Below, one piece after another: positions 35,996 through 44,582 of a stretch of DNA of 64,000 nucleotides. A model generated the notes under the pieces. It was given only the letters and a program-made list of their open reading frames with translations. It ran no database searches and had not been told where the DNA came from. The stretch is from Haliea sp040222615 (GTDB lineage Bacteria > Pseudomonadota > Gammaproteobacteria > Pseudomonadales > Halieaceae). Both the position numbers and the translations under genes were made by a program. Location: positions 1 through 64,000 of the forward strand of contig NZ_JAVKCQ010000020.1 in the NCBI RefSeq assembly GCF_040222615.1, given 5' to 3'. Positions within the stretch are counted from its first letter, which is position 1. The number at the start of each line of letters is the position of its first letter.

Positions 35996-37180
35996 ATGAT
36001 GGATTCCAAGGGCTTTGTGCTGGTCATCGACGACGACTCCGCTCGTGCAGCAGCGCTTGCGGCAACCGTCTCTGCCGCAGGCTACCGGACTGAAGTTCAC
36101 ACCGATGTCATCGCTGCCTATCACTTTCTCCAGGACAACCAGGAGCTGGACGTCATTCTCTGCGAGCTGGATCTGGAGGATGTGTCCTGGGTGGAGGCGC
36201 GCCGGTCACTGCGCGAGCTGGACCTGCAGATACCGGCGATCATTATCAGCGACCGGGCTGAAGTCGACCGCATGATGACGGCGCTGCGGCTCGGCGCCAG
36301 TGACTTTTTCGTGCGCCCGATCGAGGATACCGAAGCCCTGCTCAAGTCCATTGAGCGCTGCGTACGCCAGCGCCAGCTGCGCCGCGAACTGCAGGAGTCC
36401 CGCAAGCGGCTGGAGCTGGCGAACATCGAACTGCGCGGGACCGTCAAGATGCTGGAGCAGGACCAGCAGGCGGGCCGCCAGGTGCAGCTGCGGATGCTCC
36501 CCGCCAGCCCCATGGTCCTGGACGAGTACGTATTCAGTCACACTGTGATCCCCTCGCTTTACCTGAGTGGCGACTTCACTGACTATTTTACCGTCGGCGA
36601 TCACCACGTGACGTTCTTCATGGCTGATGTGTCAGGTCACGGCAGTTCCTCTGCCTTTACCACAGTCCTGTTGAAGAACCTCTTTGCCCGCAAACGCTCT
36701 GATTACCTGCGGCGCAGCGACGACACAATTCTCAGCCCGGTGGCCATGCTCAAGCGGGCCAACAAGGAGCTGCTGGGGTTGGCGGTAGGCAAGTTCGCCA
36801 CCATGGTTGTTGGCCTGCTCGATACCGCCGCCAACACCTTGCGCTACAGTATTGCCGGGCATCTGCCGCAACCGGTGCTGGTGTCGAAAGAGGGCGCTCG
36901 CTATCTCCGTGGCGAAGGTTCCGCCGTGGGCATTATGGACGATGCATCCTACGAAGAGCACCTGATCGACCTGCCGCAGCGCTTTATGCTGGCACTGTTC
37001 TCCGACGGGATTCTGGAGATACTGCCGCCACAAAACCTGATCGAAAAGGAAAAGTACTTCCTCAAGGTGTTTGAGGAGTCCGCCGAGTCCCCGGAAGATA
37101 TCGTCACCCGGCTCGGACTCGACCATGTCGAAACCGCTCCCGACGATATTGCTGCGCTGTTTATCAGCAAGCGGGGTTAG
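35996..37180 (+). CDS. Degenerate receiver plus PP2C (SpoIIE-type) phosphatase, HsbR-like
   Basis: A 394-residue protein: receiver domain (about 8-120), a coiled linker (about 120-160) and a SpoIIE/RsbU-type PP2C phosphatase domain (about 170-393: SGDFTDYFTV, FFMADVSGHGSSSA, LFSDGILEI, DDIAALFI). The layout matches HsbR/RssB-like partner-switch regulators, which dephosphorylate a STAS anti-sigma antagonist. The receiver keeps the acidic DDD pocket, but the phosphoacceptor aligns with Glu57 (DVILCELDLED) and the conserved Lys is Arg (FVRPIED). It may therefore be permanently active or respond to something other than phosphorylation. The STAS gene follows 1 base after the stop. Confidence 0.88.
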   Translation: MMDSKGFVLVIDDDSARAAALAATVSAAGYRTEVHTDVIAAYHFLQDNQELDVILCELDLEDVSWVEARRSLRELDLQIPAIIISDRAEVDRMMTALRLGASDFFVRPIEDTEALLKSIERCVRQRQLRRELQESRKRLELANIELRGTVKMLEQDQQAGRQVQLRMLPASPMVLDEYVFSHTVIPSLYLSGDFTDYFTVGDHHVTFFMADVSGHGSSSAFTTVLLKNLFARKRSDYLRRSDDTILSPVAMLKRANKELLGLAVGKFATMVVGLLDTAANTLRYSIAGHLPQPVLVSKEGARYLRGEGSAVGIMDDASYEEHLIDLPQRFMLALFSDGILEILPPQNLIEKEKYFLKVFEESAESPEDIVTRLGLDHVETAPDDIAALFISKRG

Positions 37181-37181
37181 G

Positions 37182-37664
37182 ATGGAAGAAGGCCGTATAC
37201 TCGCAGCAAGCCAGGACGGCGCCTATGTCATTCGCCTGACCGGCGATGTGCGCCTCACGCTGTGCACCACGATAGACGACTACATGCACAGGATGCTGGA
37301 CAACCCCGATTTCGCCAGTGTCTGGGTCGATCTTTGTGGCGCCGAGGGCATAGACAGCACCACCCTGGGGTTGCTCGCCAAGCTGGCGCTGGAAGTGCGG
37401 GCGCGCTTCGGCTTCATGCCGGCGATCTACAGCAACAATCCCGGTATTACCCGTTTGATCAAGAGTATGGGCTTTCAACGCCTGTTTGAACTGCACGAGG
37501 ATGCCTGCGCCAATCCTGACCGCATCCACCGGATTCCCCTGGTCGAGGGCAGCGAGCAGGCGGTCAAGGAGAAAGTGCTCGAGGCCCACCGGGTGCTGAT
37601 GGGACTCTCGGAGGAGAACCGCGCCCGCTTCAAGGACCTGATGGTGGTGCTGGAGCGCAGCTGA
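37182..37664 (+). CDS. STAS-domain anti-sigma factor antagonist
   Basis: A 160-residue protein. The STAS domain occupies about residues 8-110 (GAYVIRLTGDVRLTLCTTID, VWVDLCGAEGIDSTTLGLLA). The Ser or Thr pair in GIDSTTLG is the expected phosphorylation site, as in HsbA/SpoIIAA. About 50 further residues form a helical tail (EQAVKEKVLEAHRVLMGLSE). It starts one base after the phosphatase stop and is almost surely its substrate in a partner-switching pathway. No anti-sigma kinase is in the window. Confidence 0.85.
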   Translation: MEEGRILAASQDGAYVIRLTGDVRLTLCTTIDDYMHRMLDNPDFASVWVDLCGAEGIDSTTLGLLAKLALEVRARFGFMPAIYSNNPGITRLIKSMGFQRLFELHEDACANPDRIHRIPLVEGSEQAVKEKVLEAHRVLMGLSEENRARFKDLMVVLERS

Positions 37665-37683
37665 AGCCGGCTTAGTCCGGCTT
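37664..37683. terminator. Shared bidirectional hairpin
   Basis: AAGCCGG-CTTAGT-CCGGCTT is a perfect 7-bp inverted repeat that spans both stop codons of the convergent STAS and TerB genes. The T tracts are only two bases long, so it is a weak terminator at best. Confidence 0.4.
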
Positions 37684-38115
37684 GGCGTCCAGTTTGCTGC
37701 GAATGTAATCCTGGTGGGGCACGTAGGTCAGCTCCGCCACCTGCCGAATCAGGTGCTCCTCGTACTTGTCCAGGTCACCGTCGGCGTAGGCGACCTGCCA
37801 CATAGACGCGATCAGTTCCAGTTTCTCCGCCGGCCCGTAGTGATCGTTGATCACCCGGGTGAACTCGTACAGCGAGGTGGCACTGTCAACCCGTCCTGAA
37901 GCCTGCTGGACAAGGGCGTGAACCTCCTCCCGGGGCAGGGCAAGCGAGCTGCAGAGCAAACGCTCCAGCGCCGCCTCCTCTTCCGCGTCCTGGGTGAAAT
38001 CGGCCCTTGCGGTTTCAATCAGCAGTGCAGCGGCTGCCAGGTGGACCCGCTGGCTGTGCTCCTCCTGGCTGTCGCCGGCGGGCAGGATGAACAGTGATTT
38101 CAGGGCATTGATCAT
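37672..38115 (-). CDS. TerB-family protein
   Basis: A 147-residue all-helical protein with the TerB fold: AAAALLIETARADFTQDAEE, ALERLLCSSLALPREEVHAL and LELIASMWQVAYADGDLDKYEEHLIRQ-type repeats, each with an acidic metal-binding loop (ADGDLDKYE). Stand-alone proteins like this are common in Gammaproteobacteria without the full tellurite-resistance operon, and their role is unclear. Its start overlaps the transaldolase stop by 4 bases (ATGA), indicating co-translation. Confidence 0.82.
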   Translation of the reverse strand: MINALKSLFILPAGDSQEEHSQRVHLAAAALLIETARADFTQDAEEEAALERLLCSSLALPREEVHALVQQASGRVDSATSLYEFTRVINDHYGPAEKLELIASMWQVAYADGDLDKYEEHLIRQVAELTYVPHQDYIRSKLDAKPD

Positions 38116-39065
38116 GACTCGACGATAACCTGTTCCAGCTTGATCTGGTCGGCAATGAAGTTACGAATCCCCTCCGCCAGCTTTTCCGTCGCCATGGCGT
38201 CATCGTTGAGAGCCAGCCGGAAAGCGGGTTCGGCCTGTGTCCCGCGCGGGTCCCCGGAGCTGGCGCCATCTGGCGACAGCTGGCGGGGCAGATCGCCAGT
38301 GTCCGCTGCCAGGCTCTCCAGCAGCGCCGGACTGATGGTCAGGCGGTCGCAACCCGCGAGCGCCTCGATTTCGCCGGTATTGCGAAAACTGGCGCCCATA
38401 ACCACCGTGCCATAGCCGTGGGTCTTGTAGTAACTGTAGATACGGCGCACGGACGCCACGCCCGGGTCATCCGTGGCCTGCGCGACAACCAGGTCAGTGT
38501 TGGCCAGGTGCCAGTCGAGGATGCGGCCGACGAAAGGAGAGATCAGGTAGACCCCGGCATCGGCACAGGCTGCGGCCTGGGCGAAACCGAACAGCAGCGT
38601 CAGGTTGCAATTGATGCCCTCTTTCTCCAGCTGCTCACCGGCCCTGATGCCTTCCCAGGTGGATGCAATCTTGATCAGGATTCGCTCTTTGGCAACCCCG
38701 GCTTGCTGGTACAGGTCGATCAGCCGGTGCGCGCGGGCGACGGTCGCAGCGGTATCGAAGGAGAGCCGGGCGTCGACCTCGGTGGAAATCCGCCCGGGCA
38801 CGATATTCAGGATTTCGCAGCCGACATCCACCGCGAAACGGTCGCAGCAGTTGGCCATCTGCTCGGCGCCCGAGCCTCCTTCTGCCGCTGCCCAGCTGCG
38901 GGCCTGAGCCAGCAGCGTACGGTAGTGGGGCAGGGCGGAGGCCTTCAGCAGCAGCGAGGGGTTGGTGGTGGCATCCTGGGGATGAAAGCGGCGGATGGCC
39001 TCGATATCGCCGGTGTCGGCGACCACGTCGGTCATGGTTTTGAGCTGCTCGAGTTTGCTGGTCAT
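38112..39065 (-). CDS. tal: Transaldolase
   Basis: A 317-residue transaldolase B-type enzyme of the pentose phosphate pathway. The Schiff-base Lys lies in ERILIKIASTWEGI. Other family stretches are DATTNPSLLLKAS near the N-terminus, VDARLSFDT, INCNLTLLFGFAQA and ISPFVGRILDW. Length is normal for the class. It is followed by terB with a 4-base overlap and preceded by dusA 20 bases upstream on the same strand. Confidence 0.95.
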   Translation of the reverse strand: MTSKLEQLKTMTDVVADTGDIEAIRRFHPQDATTNPSLLLKASALPHYRTLLAQARSWAAAEGGSGAEQMANCCDRFAVDVGCEILNIVPGRISTEVDARLSFDTAATVARAHRLIDLYQQAGVAKERILIKIASTWEGIRAGEQLEKEGINCNLTLLFGFAQAAACADAGVYLISPFVGRILDWHLANTDLVVAQATDDPGVASVRRIYSYYKTHGYGTVVMGASFRNTGEIEALAGCDRLTISPALLESLAADTGDLPRQLSPDGASSGDPRGTQAEPAFRLALNDDAMATEKLAEGIRNFIADQIKLEQVIVES

Positions 39066-39085
39066 CTTGGTCCTTTGTTCCTCTC

Positions 39086-40099
39086 TCAGGCGGCGGAGTC
39101 ACGGGCCTGCTGCCGCTCACCGGCTTCCCGCACCAGGCGGTAGGCCTGTTCCAGTACTTCCAGGCCGGCGCCCCGGCGGTGGGCGTTCTCGCTGATATGG
39201 CGGCGGAACTGGCGCGCCCCGGGCAGCCCCTGGTACAGCCCCAGCAGGTGCCGGGTGATATGGTTCAGTTGCGTGCCTGCCGCCAGTTCACGGGCCACAT
39301 AGGGCAGCATCTTTTCGATCGCCGCGTGTCGCGATTGTAGCGGATTTTCAGCGTCGAACAGTGCCCGGTCCACATCGGCCAGCAGCCAGGGGTCGTGATA
39401 GGCTACCCGTCCCAGCATGACGCCGTCCACCCTGGCCAGGTGTTGCGCGCATTCTTCCAGGGTGGTGATGCCGCCGTTGAGGACGATAGTCAGCTGCGGC
39501 AGGTCCGCCTTCAGCCGATACACCCAGGGGTAGTTAAGGGGCGGGATTTCCCGGTTCTCCTTGGGCGACAAGCCCTGCAGCCAGGCCTTGCGTGCGTGCA
39601 CGATAAACACCGTGCAGCCCGCTTCCGCGCTGGGGGCGACAAAGTCCAGCATCTGCTGATAGGACTCCATGTCATCGATACCGATGCGGTGTTTGACGGT
39701 CACCGGCAGCGAGCAGGCGTCCCGCATTGCGGCCACGCACTCCGCGACCCGCTTTGGGTGGGCCATCAGGGACGCGCCGAAGGCGCCGGACTGCACCCGG
39801 TCCGAGGGACAGCCGCAGTTGAGGTTGACCTCGTTGTAGCCCCAGTCCTCGGCCCAGCGTGCGCAGCGCGCCAGCTCCGCGGGGTCGCTGCCCCCCAGCT
39901 GCAGCGCTACCGGCTCTTCCACCGGGTCGAAGCGCAGGAAACGGGCGCGGTCACCGTGGATCAGTGCCCCGGTGGTCACCATTTCCGTGTACAGGCGCGC
40001 GTGCCGGCTCAGCAAGCGCCACAGGTAGCGGCAGTGACGGTCACTCCAGTCCATCATTGGTGCAATACAGAAGCGGTGGGCGTTGGAAGTGCTGGGCAT
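39086..40099 (-). CDS. dusA: tRNA-dihydrouridine(20/20a) synthase DusA
   Basis: A 337-residue flavoenzyme that reduces U20/U20a in the D-loop of tRNA. IAPMMDWSDRHCRY is the DusA-specific opening, the catalytic Cys is in NLNCGCPSDRVQSGAFGA, and VKHRIGIDD and NGGITT are FMN-binding strands. The start at 40099 gives MPSTSNAHRFCIAPMMDW. Confidence 0.95.
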   Translation of the reverse strand: MPSTSNAHRFCIAPMMDWSDRHCRYLWRLLSRHARLYTEMVTTGALIHGDRARFLRFDPVEEPVALQLGGSDPAELARCARWAEDWGYNEVNLNCGCPSDRVQSGAFGASLMAHPKRVAECVAAMRDACSLPVTVKHRIGIDDMESYQQMLDFVAPSAEAGCTVFIVHARKAWLQGLSPKENREIPPLNYPWVYRLKADLPQLTIVLNGGITTLEECAQHLARVDGVMLGRVAYHDPWLLADVDRALFDAENPLQSRHAAIEKMLPYVARELAAGTQLNHITRHLLGLYQGLPGARQFRRHISENAHRRGAGLEVLEQAYRLVREAGERQQARDSAA

Positions 40100-40243
40100 C
40101 GGGTTGTGGCGCTGAGAGTGAGCGCCGTATTGTACCCGAGAAGTTTGCCCAGTTGGCTATACTGGGTGGCGCTTCGGGCGTTGTCTGCGGGCCGGCGCGA
40201 CGCAATTCACAGGCAACCGGCTCCGGTGCCGGGGAGGGACCTG

Positions 40244-40555
40244 ATGCACTACATCTTCGAAGTTAACCTGAAGCCAGGCTACAGTGCGGAGCAGTATGCG
40301 GATGCCTGGATCCGGGCCAGCGAGATCATTCAGCGCGCACCCGGTGCGCGGGGCACCCGGCTGCATCGCAAGATAGGCGACCCCTCGCGGCTGCTGGCCA
40401 TCGCCACCTGGGAGAGCAAGGCGGCTCGTGATGCCATGGAGTCGCGCTTGCCGGACAGGGTGCAGGAGATCATTGCCGAGCAGATACCCTTTGTCGAGAT
40501 CAGCCTGATTGGCGAGTTCGAGGCACCGGAGTGGACGGTGTTGCCGCCTGGTTAG
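40244..40555 (+). CDS. Small dimeric alpha/beta-barrel (ABM-like) protein
   Basis: A 103-residue protein resembling antibiotic-biosynthesis-monooxygenase/dabb folds: a first strand YIFEVNLKPGYSAEQYADAW, then LHRKIGDPSRLLAIATWESKAARDAM, where a Trp-Glu-Ser strand leads into a helix. Such proteins are small oxygenases or ligand binders; no function can be assigned. The ATG at 40244 follows GGGGAGGGACCTG, a strong ribosome binding site. Its last 4 bases overlap the convergent HDOD gene. Confidence 0.7.
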   Translation: MHYIFEVNLKPGYSAEQYADAWIRASEIIQRAPGARGTRLHRKIGDPSRLLAIATWESKAARDAMESRLPDRVQEIIAEQIPFVEISLIGEFEAPEWTVLPPG

Positions 40556-41658
40556 TTGCCAGCCAGGTTGATTGACTGGTTCAGCTTCCGGCGCAGCGCC
40601 GGATCGTCCAGGGCGCGCCAGACGCGGGCCAGGCCGGCCTGTTCCAGATGTTCTGACAGGAAGAAAAAGTCGACAGCATTCGGATCGCTGAAATTCAGGT
40701 TGGCGATGTTGCGCAGGCCCTCGTAGCTTACCGCATCACCGATTCTGCAGCCGACATAGCATACCAGCGTGCGTTGCCAGCTGGCGCTGTCAGCTTCAAC
40801 TTTCGCGGGCGGCGTCAGTGCCAGCAGGGAGTCACGCAGGCCGGTCAGGATTTCTGTGGGCAGGCCCCAGTGCTTCGCCAGCAGGAACCCGACTATGGCG
40901 GAGTTGAACCCCAGTACGTCCTGCTGCCTCTGGACCCGCTCCAGCAGGGAGTGCCCCGATGAGTAGAGTGCCGCCATATCGGGTCTTGAGGAAATGATGT
41001 TCATGTTCCCCAGGTTTGACAGCAGTGCCAGAGTCGATGCGATTGAAGGGCGCTCGAGCCCCACATGCTGCGCAAGTGCGAAGGTGACGGCGCCGGAGAC
41101 CTGGCTTGCTTTCCACAGCTGCGTCATGCCCGACTGCTGTTCCGGGTCGGACGATGTCGATGGCAATGTGTCGGCCAGCGCAGACTGGGCAACGATACCC
41201 TTGACGTAGCCGACCCCCAGGTAGGCGATGGCATGGGGAATACTGGAAATGGGAGTGCTGAGCGCGAATGCGGCCGAATTCACAGTGCGCAGCAGTTCCG
41301 CGGCCATCGCCGGCTCGCTTGCTACTGCCGCTGCAATTTCCTCCGGGTCGTCGAGCTCCTGGGTCATGGCGGTGAACAGAGGGTGTGGCCTTGGCAGATC
41401 TTTCACCACGGTATCCAGTGCGGCCAAAGTGGCGGGCTCGATATCCTCTATCGCCAGTAACTGCAATGAAGCCAATTCTGGCGGCACACTGGCCGTTTCC
41501 TCCTCCTCCGGCTCGCCACCGGGCCCCGGTGCGGCACGCAGGGCCGGTCGCCGGGCTCGCTGCGACCTTTTGGGCTTCTTGCGCCCGGCGCTGCCGAGGA
41601 TGACCAGCAATAGCACCACCACCAGTGATGACCAGAGGATAATGACGAGAATGCTCAT
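40552..41658 (-). CDS. Membrane-anchored HDOD-domain protein
   Basis: A 368-residue protein. One N-terminal membrane segment (ILVIILWSSLVVVLLLVILG) is followed by a basic, Pro/Glu-rich linker and an HDOD domain from about residue 90. Typical stretches are LLRTVNSAAFALSTPISSIPHAIAYLG and FNSAIVGFLLAKHWGLP. HDOD domains are catalytically dead relatives of HD phosphohydrolases that act as signalling scaffolds, often in c-di-GMP or stress circuits. Membrane tethering is less usual. It is convergent with the ABM-like gene, 111 bases downstream of fbpC. Confidence 0.82.
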   Translation of the reverse strand: MSILVIILWSSLVVVLLLVILGSAGRKKPKRSQRARRPALRAAPGPGGEPEEEETASVPPELASLQLLAIEDIEPATLAALDTVVKDLPRPHPLFTAMTQELDDPEEIAAAVASEPAMAAELLRTVNSAAFALSTPISSIPHAIAYLGVGYVKGIVAQSALADTLPSTSSDPEQQSGMTQLWKASQVSGAVTFALAQHVGLERPSIASTLALLSNLGNMNIISSRPDMAALYSSGHSLLERVQRQQDVLGFNSAIVGFLLAKHWGLPTEILTGLRDSLLALTPPAKVEADSASWQRTLVCYVGCRIGDAVSYEGLRNIANLNFSDPNAVDFFFLSEHLEQAGLARVWRALDDPALRRKLNQSINLAGN

Positions 41659-41769
41659 AACAGACGTCCTTGGCTGTAGCGTTGCGTACGCTAGGTCAGA
41701 GAGTACACTTTCAGGTTATCCCGTAAGTCTACTCCAAATTGGCGCCCTGTGAGGTGAAAAGCTTGGTGG

Positions 41770-42915
41770 TCAGGAGCGATTCTCCAGCGGGGTTTGCAAG
41801 CTGCTGTGACCGGGTTCGCACTGTGCCTGCTGACCGTTGGTGAGGGACGGGACACAACAGCAGTTGCGCGGGCAATCCCCCTCGAATACAACCACATGCT
41901 GCAGGTTGAAGCGCACCGGCAGCATGCCGCCCAGGGGGACGTCGACATGGCTGGGGGTCAGGCAGGGAACGCGCTGGCCGTCTGGCAGCAAGAGGTCGTA
42001 AAGGTAGCTGGCACCGCGGAACGCCTTGTGCAGTACCCGCAGGGCCGTGTGGCTGCCTTCGTCGTATTCGATATCGTCGGGGCGTACCAGCAGGCGCAGG
42101 GTCTCTCCCGGTTGCCAGTGCGGATGACCCCGGTCCAGTACTCCCAGGCCGTCATTCATTTCCCCGGCCGCGTTTACCGTGACCGTGATCATGGTGCCCT
42201 GGCCGATGAATTCGGCGACAAACTCGTTGCCGGGATTGTGGTAAAGATTGTACGGCGTGTCCGTCTGGGCGACCCGGCCGCGGTTCAACAGGGTGACCTG
42301 GTCGGCCATGGCGAAGGCCTCGTGCTGGTCGTGGGTGACCAGGATGGCGGTGACGCCGTTGCGTTTCAGCAGCTCGCGGATCTCCGCCGCCAGCTCGGTT
42401 CGCAGCTCCGTGTCGAGGCTGGAAAAGGGTTCGTCCAGCAGCAGTATCTCCGGGTTGGGTGCCAGCGCCCGCGCCAGTGCCACGCGCTGCTGCTGGCCGC
42501 CGGACAGCTCGTGCGGATAGGCCTTGCCGTGCTCGCTCAGGGCCACCAGTTGCAACATGCTCTCCACCCGCTCGCGCCGCTCTCCACGGGGCAGGTGGCT
42601 GAGGCCGAAGCCGATGTTGCGGCGAACGTCCAGGTGGGGAAAGAGGGCGAAATCCTGGAATACCATGCCCACTTTGCGTTGCTCTGGCGGCAGTTCGCGC
42701 CCGGGAGTGCTGATGGGGGTTCCACGCAGGAAGATGCTGCCGGCACTGATGCTTTCGAAGCCGGCAATAGCGCGCAGCAGGGTTGTCTTGCCGCAGCCTG
42801 AAGGTCCCAGCAGGCAGCCAATCTGGCCGGTCTGCAAAGTCATGGAGACGTCCGCCACCGCGGTGAAATCGCCGTATTTGACCGTGACCTGCTGTAATTC
42901 CAGCTGGCTGCTCAT
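41770..42915 (-). CDS. fbpC: Fe(3+) ABC transporter ATP-binding protein FbpC
   Basis: A 381-residue ABC ATPase. Walker A is GPSGCGKTT, the signature LSGGQQQRVALARAL precedes Walker B LLLDEPFSSLD, and the switch His is in LVTHDQHEA. A C-terminal TOBE-like regulatory region follows (residues about 240-345). The last 35 residues are an unusual Cys-rich tail with a CPRNCCC cluster and a further Cys. It energises the FbpB permease; its start overlaps the permease stop by 4 bases. The operon is probably iron-repressed through the Fur box at 45659. Confidence 0.9.
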   Translation of the reverse strand: MSSQLELQQVTVKYGDFTAVADVSMTLQTGQIGCLLGPSGCGKTTLLRAIAGFESISAGSIFLRGTPISTPGRELPPEQRKVGMVFQDFALFPHLDVRRNIGFGLSHLPRGERRERVESMLQLVALSEHGKAYPHELSGGQQQRVALARALAPNPEILLLDEPFSSLDTELRTELAAEIRELLKRNGVTAILVTHDQHEAFAMADQVTLLNRGRVAQTDTPYNLYHNPGNEFVAEFIGQGTMITVTVNAAGEMNDGLGVLDRGHPHWQPGETLRLLVRPDDIEYDEGSHTALRVLHKAFRGASYLYDLLLPDGQRVPCLTPSHVDVPLGGMLPVRFNLQHVVVFEGDCPRNCCCVPSLTNGQQAQCEPGHSSLQTPLENRS

Positions 42916-44582
42916 GTTTGCTCCTGCTCCCTGGGCATGCTGCGGTTCATCAGGATAACAGGCAGCAGGCCGATGAGCACGATGGCCAGCGCCGGGAGGG
43001 CGGCATCAGCGAGGCGCTCGTCCGAGGCCAGTTCATGGGCGCGTACCGCAAGGGTGTTGAAGTTGAAAGGGCGCAGAATCAGGGTGGTGGGAAGTTCTTT
43101 CAGGACGTCCACGAAGACCAGCAGAAGCGCCGTCAGCAGGGTCCCCCGCAGCATGGGCAGGTGAATGCGCCGCAACACACCGAGAGGTGTGTGGCCGAGG
43201 GAGCGCGCGGATTCGTCGATACCGGGGCGGATACGGGCCAGACCGGCCTCCACAGACTGCAGGGACACGGCGAGAAAACGCACAACATAGGCAAAAACCA
43301 GCGCCGCCAGAGTGCCGCTCAGCAGCAGCCCGGAGGAAACGCCGAACTGCAGCCGTAGCCAGCCATCGATAGTGTTGTCGATCCAGGCGAAAGGAATCAG
43401 CACGCCTACTGCAATCACAGTGCCGGGTACCGCATAGCCCATTCCGGCAACCCGAATGGCTGCGGTCTCGGCCGGGCCAGGATACAGGCGCCGGCCATAG
43501 CCCAGCAGCAGCGCCAGCAACAGGCAGCAGAGGGACGCGGTGGCTGCCAGCAGAAAGCTGTTGCCAACCAGCTGCAGGAAGGCCTGGTTCAGCAGATCGG
43601 TATGGTTGGCCGCGGCCCAGACTGTGAGCTGGGCCGCGGGCAGCAGGAAGCCGGCGGCGAGTATGCCCAGCGCGATGCTGAAACTGGCAGCCGCGCGCCA
43701 GCCCCGCAGGCGTATGCGGGCGGGATGGCTGCGGGCAGAGCTCTTGTGAAACCGCAGGCGCGCCCGCGACCGCCGCTCGAGGACGAACAGGGTGAACACG
43801 AACAGCAGCAGGAACGCCGCCAGTTGCGCTGCGGTCTGCAATTCGCCCAGGCCGTACCAGGTGCGGAAAATACCGGTGGTAAAGGCGCTGACACCGAAAT
43901 AGGCCACAGTGCCGTAATCCGCCAGGGTCTCCATCAGCGCCAGGCTGACGCCGGCGGCAATGGCCGGGCGCGCCATGGGCAGCGCCACCAGGAACAGGGT
44001 CTGCCAGGGGGTCTTGCCGAGGTTGCGGCTGGCTTCCAGCACCGCCGTGGACTGCTCGAGAAATGCGACCCGCACCAGCAGGTAGACGTAGGGGTACAGC
44101 ACCAGCGACAGCATGCAGATGGCTCCGCCCAACGAGCGGATCTGCGGGAACCAGTAGTCGCCAAAGCCCCAGCCGAAGCTGTCGCGCAGCAGGGTCTGCA
44201 CCGGGCCTGCATAGTCCAGCATGCCGGTGTAGGTATAGGCGATGATATAGGCGGGAATTGCCATGGGTAGCAGCAGGGCCCAGCTGAAGAAGCGCCGTCC
44301 GGGGAAGTCGCACATGGCGGTCAGCCACGCGGCGCTGACTCCAAGTACCAGGGTGCCGCTGCCCACGCCCAGCATCAACAGCAGGGAGTTGGTGACATAG
44401 TCCAAAAGCACGGTGTCGATCAGGTGCTGCCACGCACTGCTGTAGGGTCCCAGCAGGCTGGTGACAATCACCAGCACGGGCACCGCGACGATTGCCGCGC
44501 TCAGCAACAGGAGTATTCGCCACAACCTGGCCTGCAGCGGTTGTCTGCGCACAGCGATCGGCGCGCGGGTGGCTACTTCCAA
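42912..44582 (-). CDS. fbpB: Fe(3+) ABC transporter permease FbpB
   Basis: A 556-residue fused double permease with about 12 membrane segments. Two EAA-type coupling loops are visible (LEASRNLGKTPWQTLFLVALP and DESARSLGHTPLGVLRRIHLP), one per half, as in ThiP/FbpB/SfuB transporters. It moves ferric iron from periplasm to cytosol using FbpC. It overlaps fbpA by 10 bases and fbpC by 4, so the three genes form one translationally coupled operon. Confidence 0.92.
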   Translation of the reverse strand: MEVATRAPIAVRRQPLQARLWRILLLLSAAIVAVPVLVIVTSLLGPYSSAWQHLIDTVLLDYVTNSLLLMLGVGSGTLVLGVSAAWLTAMCDFPGRRFFSWALLLPMAIPAYIIAYTYTGMLDYAGPVQTLLRDSFGWGFGDYWFPQIRSLGGAICMLSLVLYPYVYLLVRVAFLEQSTAVLEASRNLGKTPWQTLFLVALPMARPAIAAGVSLALMETLADYGTVAYFGVSAFTTGIFRTWYGLGELQTAAQLAAFLLLFVFTLFVLERRSRARLRFHKSSARSHPARIRLRGWRAAASFSIALGILAAGFLLPAAQLTVWAAANHTDLLNQAFLQLVGNSFLLAATASLCCLLLALLLGYGRRLYPGPAETAAIRVAGMGYAVPGTVIAVGVLIPFAWIDNTIDGWLRLQFGVSSGLLLSGTLAALVFAYVVRFLAVSLQSVEAGLARIRPGIDESARSLGHTPLGVLRRIHLPMLRGTLLTALLLVFVDVLKELPTTLILRPFNFNTLAVRAHELASDERLADAALPALAIVLIGLLPVILMNRSMPREQEQT

